Positions 10,119-19,625 of a DNA stretch of 64,000 nucleotides are shown piece after piece. Source of the stretch: Mesorhizobium sp. AR10 (GTDB lineage Bacteria > Pseudomonadota > Alphaproteobacteria > Rhizobiales > Rhizobiaceae). The DNA is taken from positions 5,496,001 through 5,560,000 of the forward strand of contig NZ_CP080524.1 in the NCBI RefSeq assembly GCF_024746795.1, in the 5' to 3' direction. The notes beneath the pieces are model-generated. The model was not told the origin of the DNA, searched no databases, and saw only the letters and a program-made list of their open reading frames with translations. Numbering within the stretch: position 1 is the stretch's first letter; each line of letters starts with the position of its first letter. The translations under genes were made by a program, and so were the position numbers.

Positions 10119-11354
10119 ATGACCGTGCTTTCCGTCAGTCACCTGTCGAAACGCTATGCAAATTATGCAAGCAGCCTCAAAAGGTTTGCGGGTTGGTTCG
10201 GGGCACCGGTCGAACCCACCGAGGAGTTCTGGCCAGTCAAGAACATCTCGTTTTCGCTCTCGGCCGGAGAGGCGCTCGGCCTCATCGGGCAGAACGGCGC
10301 CGGCAAGAGCACACTTTTGAAGCTGATCACCGGCACCGTGCGGCCGACCGAAGGCACGGCGCATGTCAGCGGCCGCATCAGCGCAATTCTGGAACTCGGG
10401 CTCGGCTTCAACCCCGAGTTCACCGGAAGGCAGAACGCCTACCATGCCGGCGGGCTGATGGGCCTTTCACAGGCACGGCTGAGCGAACTCATGCCGCATA
10501 TCGAGGACTTCGCCGAGATCGGAGAGTTCTTCGATCAGCCGCTTCGGACCTATTCGAGCGGCATGCAGGCGAGGCTGGCCTTCGCGCTCGCCACCGCCGA
10601 ACGGCCGGAGGTGCTGATCGTCGATGAGGTGCTTTCGGTTGGCGACAGCTATTTCCAGCACAAGAGCTTCGACCGGATACGCAGCTTCAGAGCCGCCGGT
10701 ACGTCAATCATACTGGTCACACATGCCCTCGGCGACGTGAGAACACTGTGCGACCGGGTGATCCTGCTGGACAAGGGGCATGCGCTGAGGGACGGGCCGC
10801 CCGATGAGGTAATCGACTATTACAACGCCCTAATCGCGACCAAGGAGAACGAGAAGCTGAAAGTAGAGCAGCGGCGAGAAAAAGATGGCTGGGCGTTCAC
10901 CAGATCGGGGACATTTCAGGTCAAGGCGTCAACGCTGGAACTTCTCGACGCGAAGAGTCATGAGCCGGTGAAGATCGCGCAAGTAGGACAATCTCTGGTG
11001 TTGAAGTTGGTGGCGAAAGCAGAGACGGATGTTTCCCGCCTGGTGCTGGGCCTTATGCTGCGCGACCGCACTGGCCACGTCGTTTGGGGCACCAACACCT
11101 GGCACACGGAGCAGGCCCTTCTGAATGTCAAGGCAGGCGAGGAGATCGAATTCCAGCTGCCCTTCACCTGTACGCTGGGTCAAGGCTCATACTCGTTCTC
11201 ACCGTCGCTGGCCAGTTCAGACACACACGTGGAGAACAATTACGAGTGGCAGGACAATGCGCTGGTGTTCGATGTGATAAATGCGACCCAACCGTTCTTC
11301 ATCGGGACATCCGCACTTGACGCTCGGTTCGTCATTCGTGGGGTTGCCGCGTGA
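10119..11354 (+). CDS. wzt: O-polysaccharide ABC transporter ATPase with C-terminal glycan-binding domain
   Basis: ATPase partner of Wzm. The Walker A motif IGQNGAGKSTLLKLI, the signature TYSSGMQARLAFALA, and the Walker B VLIVDEVLSVGD are intact. After the ATPase (about residues 1-245), roughly 160 residues of beta-rich sequence follow, including RDRTGHVVWGTNTW and FTCTLGQGSYSFSPSLA. This is the Wzt C-terminal domain that reads the capped non-reducing end of O8/O9a-type polysaccharides. The true start is the ATG at 10119, 2 bp after wzm. The longer frame from 9648 lies inside wzm. A Wzt of this two-domain type implies export gated by a terminal modification, which fits the following methyltransferases. 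Confidence 0.95.
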   Translation: MTVLSVSHLSKRYANYASSLKRFAGWFGAPVEPTEEFWPVKNISFSLSAGEALGLIGQNGAGKSTLLKLITGTVRPTEGTAHVSGRISAILELGLGFNPEFTGRQNAYHAGGLMGLSQARLSELMPHIEDFAEIGEFFDQPLRTYSSGMQARLAFALATAERPEVLIVDEVLSVGDSYFQHKSFDRIRSFRAAGTSIILVTHALGDVRTLCDRVILLDKGHALRDGPPDEVIDYYNALIATKENEKLKVEQRREKDGWAFTRSGTFQVKASTLELLDAKSHEPVKIAQVGQSLVLKLVAKAETDVSRLVLGLMLRDRTGHVVWGTNTWHTEQALLNVKAGEEIEFQLPFTCTLGQGSYSFSPSLASSDTHVENNYEWQDNALVFDVINATQPFFIGTSALDARFVIRGVAA

Positions 11355-12211
11355 ACGAACTCGAACGTGCCATAATGACGAGCAGTTGCATGGACTGCGC
11401 CGGAATAGCGAAAGTGCAGGATGCAGGTCGCATTCTGGATACACCCAACGGTCCGGTCCAGATCATGCACAATGGCATACGGGTAAAGGCGGGCGGATAT
11501 CATGGCGACTGGATGGCGCAGATCATTCGTGCGCTGCAGGGGCATCATGAGCCGCAGGAAGAATTGGTCTTTCACCATATCCTGCGCTACGTGCGCCACA
11601 ATTCGCTGGTCGTGGAGGTGGGCGCTTTCTGGTGTTACTATACGCTGTGGTACTTGCATGAAATTGCCAATGCTTCGGCGATCTGCATCGAACCAGACCC
11701 GAACAATCTTCAATTGGGGCGGGACAATGCGAGCCTGAACCAATTGGAGAATCGAATCAGCTTTCACAATGGCTGTGTCGGCGGTCAGCCGCTCGAAAGC
11801 TTGGAATTGCGTTGCGAATCAGACGGACAGATTCGATCGTTGCCTTGTTTCGATATGGCTGCGGTGTCCAAATTGGCCCACGAGCGGACTATCGAAGTCC
11901 TGCATCTAGACGTACAGGGAGCAGAGTTACCCTTCATTCGCTCGATGGCATCAGCGGCGGAGCGCAACCAGTTACGATTTGTGATCGTGTCGACTCACCA
12001 CAGCAGCATATCCGGCTCGCGAACCACCCATGCTGATTGCAGGCAAGCGTTGCTGGAGTTGGGAGCAGTCATCCTGGCCGAGCATGACGTGCAGCAGTCT
12101 TACAGCGGCGATGGATTGATCGCGGCGAGTTTCTTTCCCGAAGATCGGCGCATCGAACTCCCGCCTGTGTCGCTGAACAAAGCTCATTCCTCACTGTTTC
12201 CTGAACTCTGA
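11351..12211 (+). CDS. FkbM-family SAM methyltransferase
   Basis: 286-residue class I methyltransferase of the FkbM (Methyltransf_21) family, which O-methylates sugars. The SAM-binding region is SLVVEVGAFWCYYTLWYLH with the acidic CIEPDPNN strand, and the FkbM hallmark is HLDVQGAELPFI. The GTG start overlaps the wzt stop (GTGA). The gene is thus tightly coupled to the exporter and to the next methyltransferase (1-bp overlap), which suggests both modify the glycan before or at termination. The methylated position cannot be read from sequence. Confidence 0.88.
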   Translation: MNELERAIMTSSCMDCAGIAKVQDAGRILDTPNGPVQIMHNGIRVKAGGYHGDWMAQIIRALQGHHEPQEELVFHHILRYVRHNSLVVEVGAFWCYYTLWYLHEIANASAICIEPDPNNLQLGRDNASLNQLENRISFHNGCVGGQPLESLELRCESDGQIRSLPCFDMAAVSKLAHERTIEVLHLDVQGAELPFIRSMASAAERNQLRFVIVSTHHSSISGSRTTHADCRQALLELGAVILAEHDVQQSYSGDGLIAASFFPEDRRIELPPVSLNKAHSSLFPEL

Positions 12212-13611
12212 TGATCACCTCATACGCGCAGAATTTCGAAGACGTCATACTGTGGCGCGCCCTCAAATCTGTTGAGCGCGGCTTTTATATCGACATCGGG
12301 GCCCAGGACCCGGTCGAGGATTCCGTAAGTCTCTCCTTTTACGAGCAAGGCTGGCGCGGGGTGCACGTTGAGCCTACCGCCACCTATGCCGCCAAGATAC
12401 GCGATGCGCGACCGGACGAGGAGGTGATCGAGGCAGCAATCAGTACGGACATAGGTTTTTTGACTTTCCATGAATTTCCGGGAACGGGCCTCAGCACCGG
12501 GGACCCTGCCATCGCCAAGCAGCATGTCGAAGCTGGATTCAAAATGAACGAGCGACTAGTTCCGCTCGTCAGCCTCCAGAACCTCTTGGACCGTCACGCC
12601 GAGAGGGAGGTTCACTGGCTCAAGATCGATGTCGAGGGCATGGAATCTGCGGTCATTGAAAGCTGGGGGGCTTCCGCGGTGCGCCCTTGGATCGTGGTGG
12701 TGGAAAGCACCTTGCCGCTTTCGACGGAAAAGAGCCATGACGAATGGCAACCCCATCTTGAGGGGCTCGGTTATGAATTCGTCTATTTCGACGGCTTGAA
12801 TCGCTTTTACGTCAGCGAAGAACATCCGGAGCTGAAAGATTCATTCGGACCGGGGCCGAACCATTTCGATCAGTTCGTTTTTTCGGCTTCCAGCAAATCT
12901 GACATGCTTGCACCGATGCGGCAGGAACTAGCTGTTAAACAAGCTTCCGTCGAGGAGCGTGATGCCGAAATTTCTCGCCTCCACCAACACATAGCCAATG
13001 CAGATGCCACGGCCACGAAGCAGTTGGCCGATAAACAAGCTGCTATTGAGGAGCGGGATACTGAAATTTCTCGCCTAGTTTCCAACGCATTGGAAACTAG
13101 CGGTACTATATCAAATTTGATACGTGACCTATCGGCAGAAAAATTGCGCACTCACGAATGGTGGCTAAAGTCCGAAACTCTGCAGAAGAAAGTTGAAGAG
13201 ATTTACCAGAGCAGATCATGGAAATTGATGGGCCCTTATCGCCGAACTGGCAGGGTGTTGAAGCGAGTTATTGCAGGCGTTAGTTTGCGCAGCCTGAAAT
13301 CGGAGAGAGATTCTCTTGCTATTTTTGCTATTCGATTTGTTATGCAGCGGCCCGGATTGAAGGCCTTTTTATCTGAACAGCTAAGACGCTACCCGCCTTT
13401 GTTCAATCGCTTCCGCGATTTCACTATAGCCAAGATTGTCTCGGATAATCGCTTTCGTAATACATTTTTTGGATTTCCAAATTCTTCTATATCCTATTCA
13501 CGTCGATCTAGAACCGATCGTGATATCGATGCGCGGATATTGGAATCTTCTGATGCCAACAGAATTTTGCTGGATCTTGAGCAATCTTTAAAGGGAAGAA
13601 GAGAAATCTAA
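12211..13611 (+). CDS. FkbM methyltransferase with coiled coil and C-terminal tail (WbdD-like architecture)
   Basis: 466 residues in three parts. Residues 1-225 are an FkbM methyltransferase (SAM region RGFYIDIGAQDPVED, hallmark LKIDVEGMESAVI). Residues 235-335 are strongly heptad-like and contain an internal duplication: KQASVEERDAEISRL recurs as KQAAIEERDTEISRL some 33 residues on. Residues 336-466 start with SRSWKLMGPYRRTGR, a basic amphipathic motif common at the ends of rhizobial glycan enzymes. ATG overlaps the previous stop (TGATG), and its own last base overlaps the next start. It occupies the position of wbdD in the E. coli O9a locus, between wzt and the polymerase. WbdD is likewise a capping methyltransferase joined to a coiled-coil ruler. 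A kinase domain like WbdD's is absent. The ruler role is inference. Confidence 0.85.
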   Translation: MITSYAQNFEDVILWRALKSVERGFYIDIGAQDPVEDSVSLSFYEQGWRGVHVEPTATYAAKIRDARPDEEVIEAAISTDIGFLTFHEFPGTGLSTGDPAIAKQHVEAGFKMNERLVPLVSLQNLLDRHAEREVHWLKIDVEGMESAVIESWGASAVRPWIVVVESTLPLSTEKSHDEWQPHLEGLGYEFVYFDGLNRFYVSEEHPELKDSFGPGPNHFDQFVFSASSKSDMLAPMRQELAVKQASVEERDAEISRLHQHIANADATATKQLADKQAAIEERDTEISRLVSNALETSGTISNLIRDLSAEKLRTHEWWLKSETLQKKVEEIYQSRSWKLMGPYRRTGRVLKRVIAGVSLRSLKSERDSLAIFAIRFVMQRPGLKAFLSEQLRRYPPLFNRFRDFTIAKIVSDNRFRNTFFGFPNSSISYSRRSRTDRDIDARILESSDANRILLDLEQSLKGRREI

Positions 13612-16600
13612 TGCGAATTGCTCTAGACCTACAGGGAGCGCAAACCGAAAGCCGATTTCGTGGGATTGGGCGCTATACGATCTCTCTCGCAGAGGCGATT
13701 TATCGAAACCGTGGACATCATGAGGTATGCTTTATCCTAAATGGAAACATGCCGGACTCGGTTGACTCTATATTTAATTCTTTAAGCAATGTGGCACCAC
13801 CTCATTCCTTTCACGTTTGGAACGGCCCTGATCGCCGACTCGGTGACAATTGGTATGATATCGGCTGGCGAAAGTCGGCTGGTGAAAGGATATTTGAAGC
13901 CTTCTCCGAGTCGCTTCACGCGGATGTCGTCCACATAAGCAGCTTATTTGAGGGATTCAGTGACCACTCCGCTTCAAGTATACGTCAACTTCCGGGGTCA
14001 TCTCTTATAGCCACTACTTTGTATGACTTGATACCGTATATTTATAGAGATATGTATCTGCCCTCTGGCACCCCTTCAGAGAAATTCTATTTCGAAAAAA
14101 TTGATTACCTAAAAAAGTCAGACATCTGCCTGGCGATATCTCAGTACACGGCCGACGAAGCTGTTTCTCTTCTTTCTTTGGACGACAGTAAGGTATTTAA
14201 TATATCTGGCTCAACTTCTGATGAATTTAGACAAATAATCCAATTCAATAAAGGTAATGCGGCCAGAAGCTTCTCCCTGAATCGAGAACTGGTGCTGTAT
14301 ACCGGCGGTATTGATTTTCGTAAAAATATTGACCGTTTGCTTGGCGCGTTTGCTGCCCTTCCGCCCGATATTCGTCGTCAGCATATCTTGGGAATCGTTG
14401 GCAAGGTGGGGGAAATCCCTGCGGTACAAATAAAGGCCAAAGCTTACTCCTTGGGCCTAACTGACGAAGATTTTCGACTCTTTGGATATGTAAGCGATCC
14501 AGAGCTTGTAGAGCTTTACAATATTTGCCGGCTCTTTGTCTTTCCATCTTGGCATGAAGGCTTCGGCCTCCCCGCATTGGAGGCGATGAAATGCGGTGCC
14601 CCGACGATCGCTGCAGGAACAACAAGTATTCCGGAAGTGGTAGGTTGGGATAAGGCACTTTTCGACCCGATGGATGAACGGTCCATTACCGACAAGATGC
14701 TGGCCGCCCTCACTGATGACGAGTTTCGCGCGGAGCTGTCGCGGCGCGGATTGGACCGTGCGCGCTTGTTTTCATGGGATCAGTCCGCAGAAAAAGCGAT
14801 CAGGGCATTCGAGAGCGTGTTGAGCCATTCAGACCGGGCCGTTGTGAGGGGTGGGACTGACGTCGGATATCGGGCTCTGATCGACTCCATTGCTTCAGTC
14901 GACGGCGCTACAGACGAAGACCTTTTGAGTACCGCAGAAGCTATAGAGGCCAGCTTCCGAGCTACAAAAAAGCGCGAAGCATCTCTCGATTTGTCGAAAG
15001 AGCTAAAGTGGCGCGTCGAAGGGCCGTTCGACAGCAGCTATAGTTTGGCGCTGCTCAATCGAGAAACAGCACGCGCGCTATCGGATTTAGGCCATGACGT
15101 TGCGTTGTTCTCGACAGAAGGACCTGGCGACTTTCTACCAAATCCACATTATCTAAAGCAGAACCCGGATCTCGATGCGATGTGGATTCGATCCCAAGAA
15201 CTCGGCCAACACGATGCCGACGTAACCAGTCGAATCCTCTATCCGCCACGTGTCGACGACATGGCAAGTCCGACCAATATGCTCCACCACTATGCTTGGG
15301 AGGAATCCGGCTTCCCTCTAGAATGGGTCGAAGAGTTCAACAAGCATTTGCAGGCAATCACCTGTCTGTCGCCTCATGTGGAAAAAATTCTCATCGATCA
15401 CGGCGTCACCGTACCTTTGTCGGTTTCCGGGTGCGGCATCGACCATTGGGATCGCATAGTCGCCGATTCGACATTTCGGCTGTCACAGACAGGCTTCAAG
15501 TTTCTACACGTTTCATCTTGCTTTCCCCGAAAAGGGGCAGATCTGTTGTTGAATGCCTACGGAAGAGCCTTTTCGTCTCGTGACGACGTTGTCCTGATCA
15601 TAAAAACGTTCCCAAATCCGCACAATGAGATTGATCGCTGGCTTAGAGAGGCAATTGGCCATCGCAGTGATTTTCCGAGAGTTGAAATAATCATTGAGGA
15701 TTTTGATAATTCACGTCTGAAAGCACTATATGAAGCTTGCGACGTTCTGGTTGCTCCGAGTCGTGCTGAGGGGTTCGGACTCCCAATGGCTGAGGCGATG
15801 ATGTCAGGGCTCCCTGTGATTACGACAGGTTGGGGAGGACAACTTGATTTTTGCAAACCTGAGATAGCATGGTTGGTGGACTATCAATTCGAACGAACGC
15901 AAACACATTTCGGTTTGAGTGATTCCGTTTGGGCCGCCGTGGATGTCGAACATTTGGCGGATACGATGCGTGGCGTCTTCGAACTTCCGAAGCAGGAATT
16001 GAAGCGACGCGCGGCTCTCGGCCGGAAAAAGCTCCTTCGTGAATTTCGATGGACAGGGGTAGCTCAGCGGCTCGTAGAAGCTGCAAGGCGGTCCTCAATC
16101 AAGATTGACAAAGAACCCTCAGTCGGCTGGATGTCGACTTGGAAAACGACCTGCGGCATTGCAACGTACTCAGAGCACGCGCTGGCAGAGTTTTCAAAAA
16201 TGCCGGTTATCTTTTGTACTGACGAAACGCCCGCCAATTTTCAAAATGAAAAGGTACTCAGCTGCTGGTCTCAAAGCGGCAATTTGAGCAACGCTTCTCA
16301 GGTAATTCGTGATAGTCCTGTAGATGTTTTGGTTGTTCAATTTAATTATAGCTTCTTTGATTTCGGCGCGCTTGAACGCTTTTTAGAAATACAAATAGGA
16401 AGGGGGATTATTGTCGTTTTGATGCTTCATTCGACGCAGGATCCTCCCACTTTGCCGGATAGGAGGCTAAGAGCCATTGCCAAGGTTCTGTCATGCTGCC
16501 ACAGGATTCTAGTTCACTCCGTAGCAGATATGAATCGCCTGAAGGACATTGGCTTGGTCGACAATGTCACATTGTTTCCGCATGGGCTGATCGAGAGTCC

Positions 16601-17243
16601 CGTAGCGCCTCAAGAGGCGGCACGCGGCGATGCCAAGGGGCCTTATCTCCTCGCCTCATATGGATTTTTTCTGCCTCATAAAGGGCTTCATGCCCTTATC
16701 CGAGCTGTAGGCCTGCTTCGGAAGAATGGCGTCGATGTGAAGCTACGCATGGTAAATGCTGAGTACAATGTTGCCCAATCACGACTGCTCATCCACAAAG
16801 CCCGTGAATTGATCACCGATTTGGGGCTGGATCAGCATGTAGAACTTCATACCGATTTCCTGGACGATCAAGAAAGCTTCGCACTTTTGACTGAGGCGGA
16901 TCTGATTGTTTTCCCGTACGAGGATACGGGCGAGTCCGCGAGCGGGGCCGTTCGTTATGGAATTGCCGCCAAGCGACCCGTGGCCGTTACTCCGCTGCCG
17001 ATTTTCGATGACGTTCGTGAAGCGGTATTTGAATTGCCGGGTCAAGATCCAGACTCGATTTCTATCGGGATTCAAAACCTTCTCGCCGAGCTTTCCATGA
17101 ATTCTGAATTGGCCAGACAGAAAGCCAGCGATGCGGAGCGCTGGCGCACAGCGCATCAACAAAAACGGCTGTCTGCGCGACTGGAGCGAATGCTCAAGGC
17201 GCTCCATATCAAGCACCATCACCACAGCTGGTTTGCTTCATGA
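13611..17243 (+). CDS. Three-module glycosyltransferase, WbdA-like O-polysaccharide polymerase
   Basis: 1210 residues with three GT-B modules. Module 1 (about 1-410) begins MRIALDLQGAQTESRFRGIG, as in WbdA-type mannosyltransferases, and has the donor-site motif WHEGFGLPALEAMKCG near 312. Module 2 (about 460-830) has SRAEGFGLPMAEAMMSG near 720 with its glutamates. Module 3 (about 837-1190) begins VGWMSTWKTTCGIATYSEH and ends with the diverged motif EDTGESASGAVRYGIAAKR near 1102, lacking the EGFG form. The C-terminus is histidine-rich (IKHHHHSW). The first base of the gene is the last base of the methyltransferase stop. Base composition is clearly more AT-rich than the flanks up to about 16.5 kb. 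Inferred role: elongates the D-rhamnan repeat with GDP-D-rhamnose, each module making one linkage. Confidence 0.88.
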   Translation: MRIALDLQGAQTESRFRGIGRYTISLAEAIYRNRGHHEVCFILNGNMPDSVDSIFNSLSNVAPPHSFHVWNGPDRRLGDNWYDIGWRKSAGERIFEAFSESLHADVVHISSLFEGFSDHSASSIRQLPGSSLIATTLYDLIPYIYRDMYLPSGTPSEKFYFEKIDYLKKSDICLAISQYTADEAVSLLSLDDSKVFNISGSTSDEFRQIIQFNKGNAARSFSLNRELVLYTGGIDFRKNIDRLLGAFAALPPDIRRQHILGIVGKVGEIPAVQIKAKAYSLGLTDEDFRLFGYVSDPELVELYNICRLFVFPSWHEGFGLPALEAMKCGAPTIAAGTTSIPEVVGWDKALFDPMDERSITDKMLAALTDDEFRAELSRRGLDRARLFSWDQSAEKAIRAFESVLSHSDRAVVRGGTDVGYRALIDSIASVDGATDEDLLSTAEAIEASFRATKKREASLDLSKELKWRVEGPFDSSYSLALLNRETARALSDLGHDVALFSTEGPGDFLPNPHYLKQNPDLDAMWIRSQELGQHDADVTSRILYPPRVDDMASPTNMLHHYAWEESGFPLEWVEEFNKHLQAITCLSPHVEKILIDHGVTVPLSVSGCGIDHWDRIVADSTFRLSQTGFKFLHVSSCFPRKGADLLLNAYGRAFSSRDDVVLIIKTFPNPHNEIDRWLREAIGHRSDFPRVEIIIEDFDNSRLKALYEACDVLVAPSRAEGFGLPMAEAMMSGLPVITTGWGGQLDFCKPEIAWLVDYQFERTQTHFGLSDSVWAAVDVEHLADTMRGVFELPKQELKRRAALGRKKLLREFRWTGVAQRLVEAARRSSIKIDKEPSVGWMSTWKTTCGIATYSEHALAEFSKMPVIFCTDETPANFQNEKVLSCWSQSGNLSNASQVIRDSPVDVLVVQFNYSFFDFGALERFLEIQIGRGIIVVLMLHSTQDPPTLPDRRLRAIAKVLSCCHRILVHSVADMNRLKDIGLVDNVTLFPHGLIESPVAPQEAARGDAKGPYLLASYGFFLPHKGLHALIRAVGLLRKNGVDVKLRMVNAEYNVAQSRLLIHKARELITDLGLDQHVELHTDFLDDQESFALLTEADLIVFPYEDTGESASGAVRYGIAAKRPVAVTPLPIFDDVREAVFELPGQDPDSISIGIQNLLAELSMNSELARQKASDAERWRTAHQQKRLSARLERMLKALHIKHHHHSWFAS

Positions 17244-17444
17244 ACTGGACAGACCAGATCAACGCAGCCCGACACTTGTGTGGAGAGGATGAAGTTCGTT
17301 TGCTATCAAGGCCGAGATGTGCGAATTCGTCTACAAAGATCTCGGAGGATGAGTGACATTTCAGAGGCAGCGGCGGACTACCCCACGGCCTTTCGCTGCG
17401 GCTGGCCGCTGCTATTTCGCTACTTAAGAGGATCATCCATCTTG

Positions 17445-18176
17445 ATGTGGAAAAAAATGCAATCCCCTGCACCTGCCGACTTCTTCCAGACGGGCTTTCA
17501 TGAAGTAGAGGGTTGGGTTCATGAGCGGATGCGTGACGTCCTTGAGCTCATTGCTGAAATTCATGAACGACTTTCCGTTAGGGGATGCCATGTGGAGATA
17601 GGTGTTCACCACGGCCGCTTTTTCATTCCCTGCCACAACGTCATGCAGCTAGGCGAGCCATCCATAGCAATCGACATTTTCGAAGACCAGCATCAAAACA
17701 TAGATCGCTCAGGGAACGGCAACCGGGAGACCTTCTCGGAAAATGTCAAGAAATATTGCCACAGACCATCCGAGGTCCACGCCATTAAAATGAATAGTCT
17801 TCAGCTCGATGGTGCTACTTTGGTCGAGATGGCCGGGAAGTTCGGCAACGCTAAATTGTTCAGCATAGACGGGTCACATACTGTTGATAACACCTTCCAC
17901 GACATCAAAGCCGCGATGGCGATGATTGAATACGCGGGCGTTATTTTCGTTGATGATTATTACAGCCCACATTGGCCAGGCGTCCATGAGGCCGTGGGCC
18001 TGCATTTTGCTTTCGGTCGCCCTAAGATTGCACCGTTCTTAGTCGGATTCAACAAGATGATGCTGACCACGGTTGATGCACACCATGTCTTCTATGAAGC
18101 TGCTCGCGAGAAATTTTCGACAGACCCCTCGTTCAAAGAAGTGACGATGTATGGGCATCACGTGGTAGCAATTTGA
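17445..18176 (+). CDS. Class I SAM-dependent methyltransferase
   Basis: Methyltransf_24-like protein. The glycine-rich SAM motif is GCHVEIGVHHGRFFIP, followed by the acidic SIAIDIFEDQ, and the post-core DGSHTVDNT and VIFVDDYYSPHWPG motifs seen in sugar methyltransferases of LPS loci. The frame is open back to 17280, but the first 55 residues are low in recognisable content. I place the start at the ATG at 17445 (243 residues). ATGs at 17289 and 17349 are alternatives. It follows the polymerase by about 200 bp on the same strand. Target probably a sugar hydroxyl. Specificity unknown. Confidence 0.75.
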   Translation: MWKKMQSPAPADFFQTGFHEVEGWVHERMRDVLELIAEIHERLSVRGCHVEIGVHHGRFFIPCHNVMQLGEPSIAIDIFEDQHQNIDRSGNGNRETFSENVKKYCHRPSEVHAIKMNSLQLDGATLVEMAGKFGNAKLFSIDGSHTVDNTFHDIKAAMAMIEYAGVIFVDDYYSPHWPGVHEAVGLHFAFGRPKIAPFLVGFNKMMLTTVDAHHVFYEAAREKFSTDPSFKEVTMYGHHVVAI

Positions 18177-18193
18177 GTCTTTCAATTACTAGT

Positions 18194-19053
18194 CTAGCTC
18201 GCCGCACATATCGTCATTCCAAACGAGGTGGTATTAAACTTTGCCACCCGCAGCTTTAGGTGTTGATCAGAAGAATAGGGGGGCATGTCGACATACCGGT
18301 CCAGCGGCAGGTCGCCAGGGGAAAAGTTTATGGCGGGTACGCGGTGACCCTTGGATGTAAGCGACGTAGCGAGCGCCTCAATGTCGCGGCGACGATAGAT
18401 GGATAGAGCCAAGCTTTCCATAGTTGCGTCATTCGACGAGACATTAAATTCCGTGGTGTGAACTGCCAACCCGCCGGGGCGCAAACACCTCATTGAACTC
18501 TCTATGAAGGACATTCCATGCTGAAGGCTGCCCAGATGTTCTAAGCTGCAGCTTGACCAAAGGAAGTCGAAGCCCACAAGGTCGCTGGTATTGCGTTCAT
18601 GTCGACAGCACGAAATGCGACACGTTGGCTAAACAAGTCGGCCGGGCAGTGCCCCGGATAGCGAAGTGCTTCGAGGGACGCAGAATGTTGATCCGTTTCT
18701 ATCCACCCCGCAGCAGCCGCCTCTTCTCCGCCCAGATCCGTGGCGACAATAGAGGCCCCCGCGCCTGCGAAATTTGCTACTAGTGGCTCACGGCCCACTC
18801 CGAAACCAAGACCGCGCTTCCCCTCAAGGGACCCGAAGTGAGAAAACAGGACAGAGCGGATGTAGGCCCATTCCCATAGTTTCCTGTGCTTCACCCCTGC
18901 TGGAAGGAAGAGGGCCTGCGATGCCTCAGTGTAGGCATCCTCTTCGAATTGTGCCGCTGTGCACATCTGCCACACCGGATCTTTCAAAGTCGGGCCATCC
19001 ATTGGAACTTGACGGCGGTGCTTTAACCACCAAGATTTAGGGTACCATTTCAT
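18194..19053 (-). pseudogene. SAM methyltransferase broken by a 1-nt deletion
   Basis: Two adjoining minus-strand frames make one class I methyltransferase. The upstream frame (to 19053, start MKWYPKSWWLKHRRQVP with AGGGG upstream) carries KRGLGFGVGREPLVANFAG and ends its coherent part at VDMNAIPA. The downstream frame resumes with GFDFLWSSCSLEHLGSLQ and continues MRCLRPGGLAVHTTEFN to the stop at 18194. The join is near 18578, where the coding strand reads GACCTTGTGGGCTTC. One extra G would restore TTG-GTG-GGC and a continuous frame. So this is a single-base deletion, or a sequencing error at a G run. It is transcribed against its neighbours. Confidence 0.8.
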
Positions 19054-19625
19054 TCCGTTCGCCCCTTTCGCACAATCGGGCAACAATCCCTTGCATAGGG
19101 ACTCTTGCTTCGCAACATCTTCAGAACTCCAAGAGGCAACACATGGACTGCAACTTTGCCCGGGTGACGCTGGCGTTCGTCTGAATCCGAAGGTGGATGC
19201 TACTCGAATCTGGCCACAACAGCCCGTTGCCCTTTTTGCCCGCGAAGGTCCTTTGGTCATTCCTTGGGGCGTGGTGCCGGAGAACACCACCTCTAGTGGG
19301 CAGACAATCGCCTCTCGTCAACAACATCCCTAAAACGAAGGGAGCGTTTCCGCCTCATTATAGCTAGGAATCTGGATTATCAGTTTCGGCAGGGGCTTGC
19401 TTGCGAATTTGTGGCTGGACACTCCGTGCATCTACCATCATCAAGCTGGGGCGCAAGCGGTTTTCCCGCCGGGAAGTCTTTCCCGATTCGAAGTGCGGAA
19501 TAGCCAAATGTATATTAGCGTTACTTCATAATGCTCTGTCGCCTAATCATCCGTGGAAGACCTGCCTCCGCTCCCACCATAAAAATGTCCGGAATCCTTC
19601 GCCTAGTTCATTTCCGGAGAGAAGA
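19054..19625. other. Intergenic region without recognisable gene
   Basis: These 572 bases lie between the start of the broken methyltransferase (minus) and a glycosyltransferase (plus). Open frames here are short or are upstream extensions of real genes without conserved content. It should carry the promoter for the GT pair downstream. The last 20 bases hold the GGAG that serves the TTG start at 19626. Nothing else could be identified. Confidence 0.5.

Noticed and set aside
9648..11354. 568-residue frame covering wzt and most of wzm
   Set aside because: The N-terminal part is the wzm gene in another frame. Wzt starts at the ATG at 10119.
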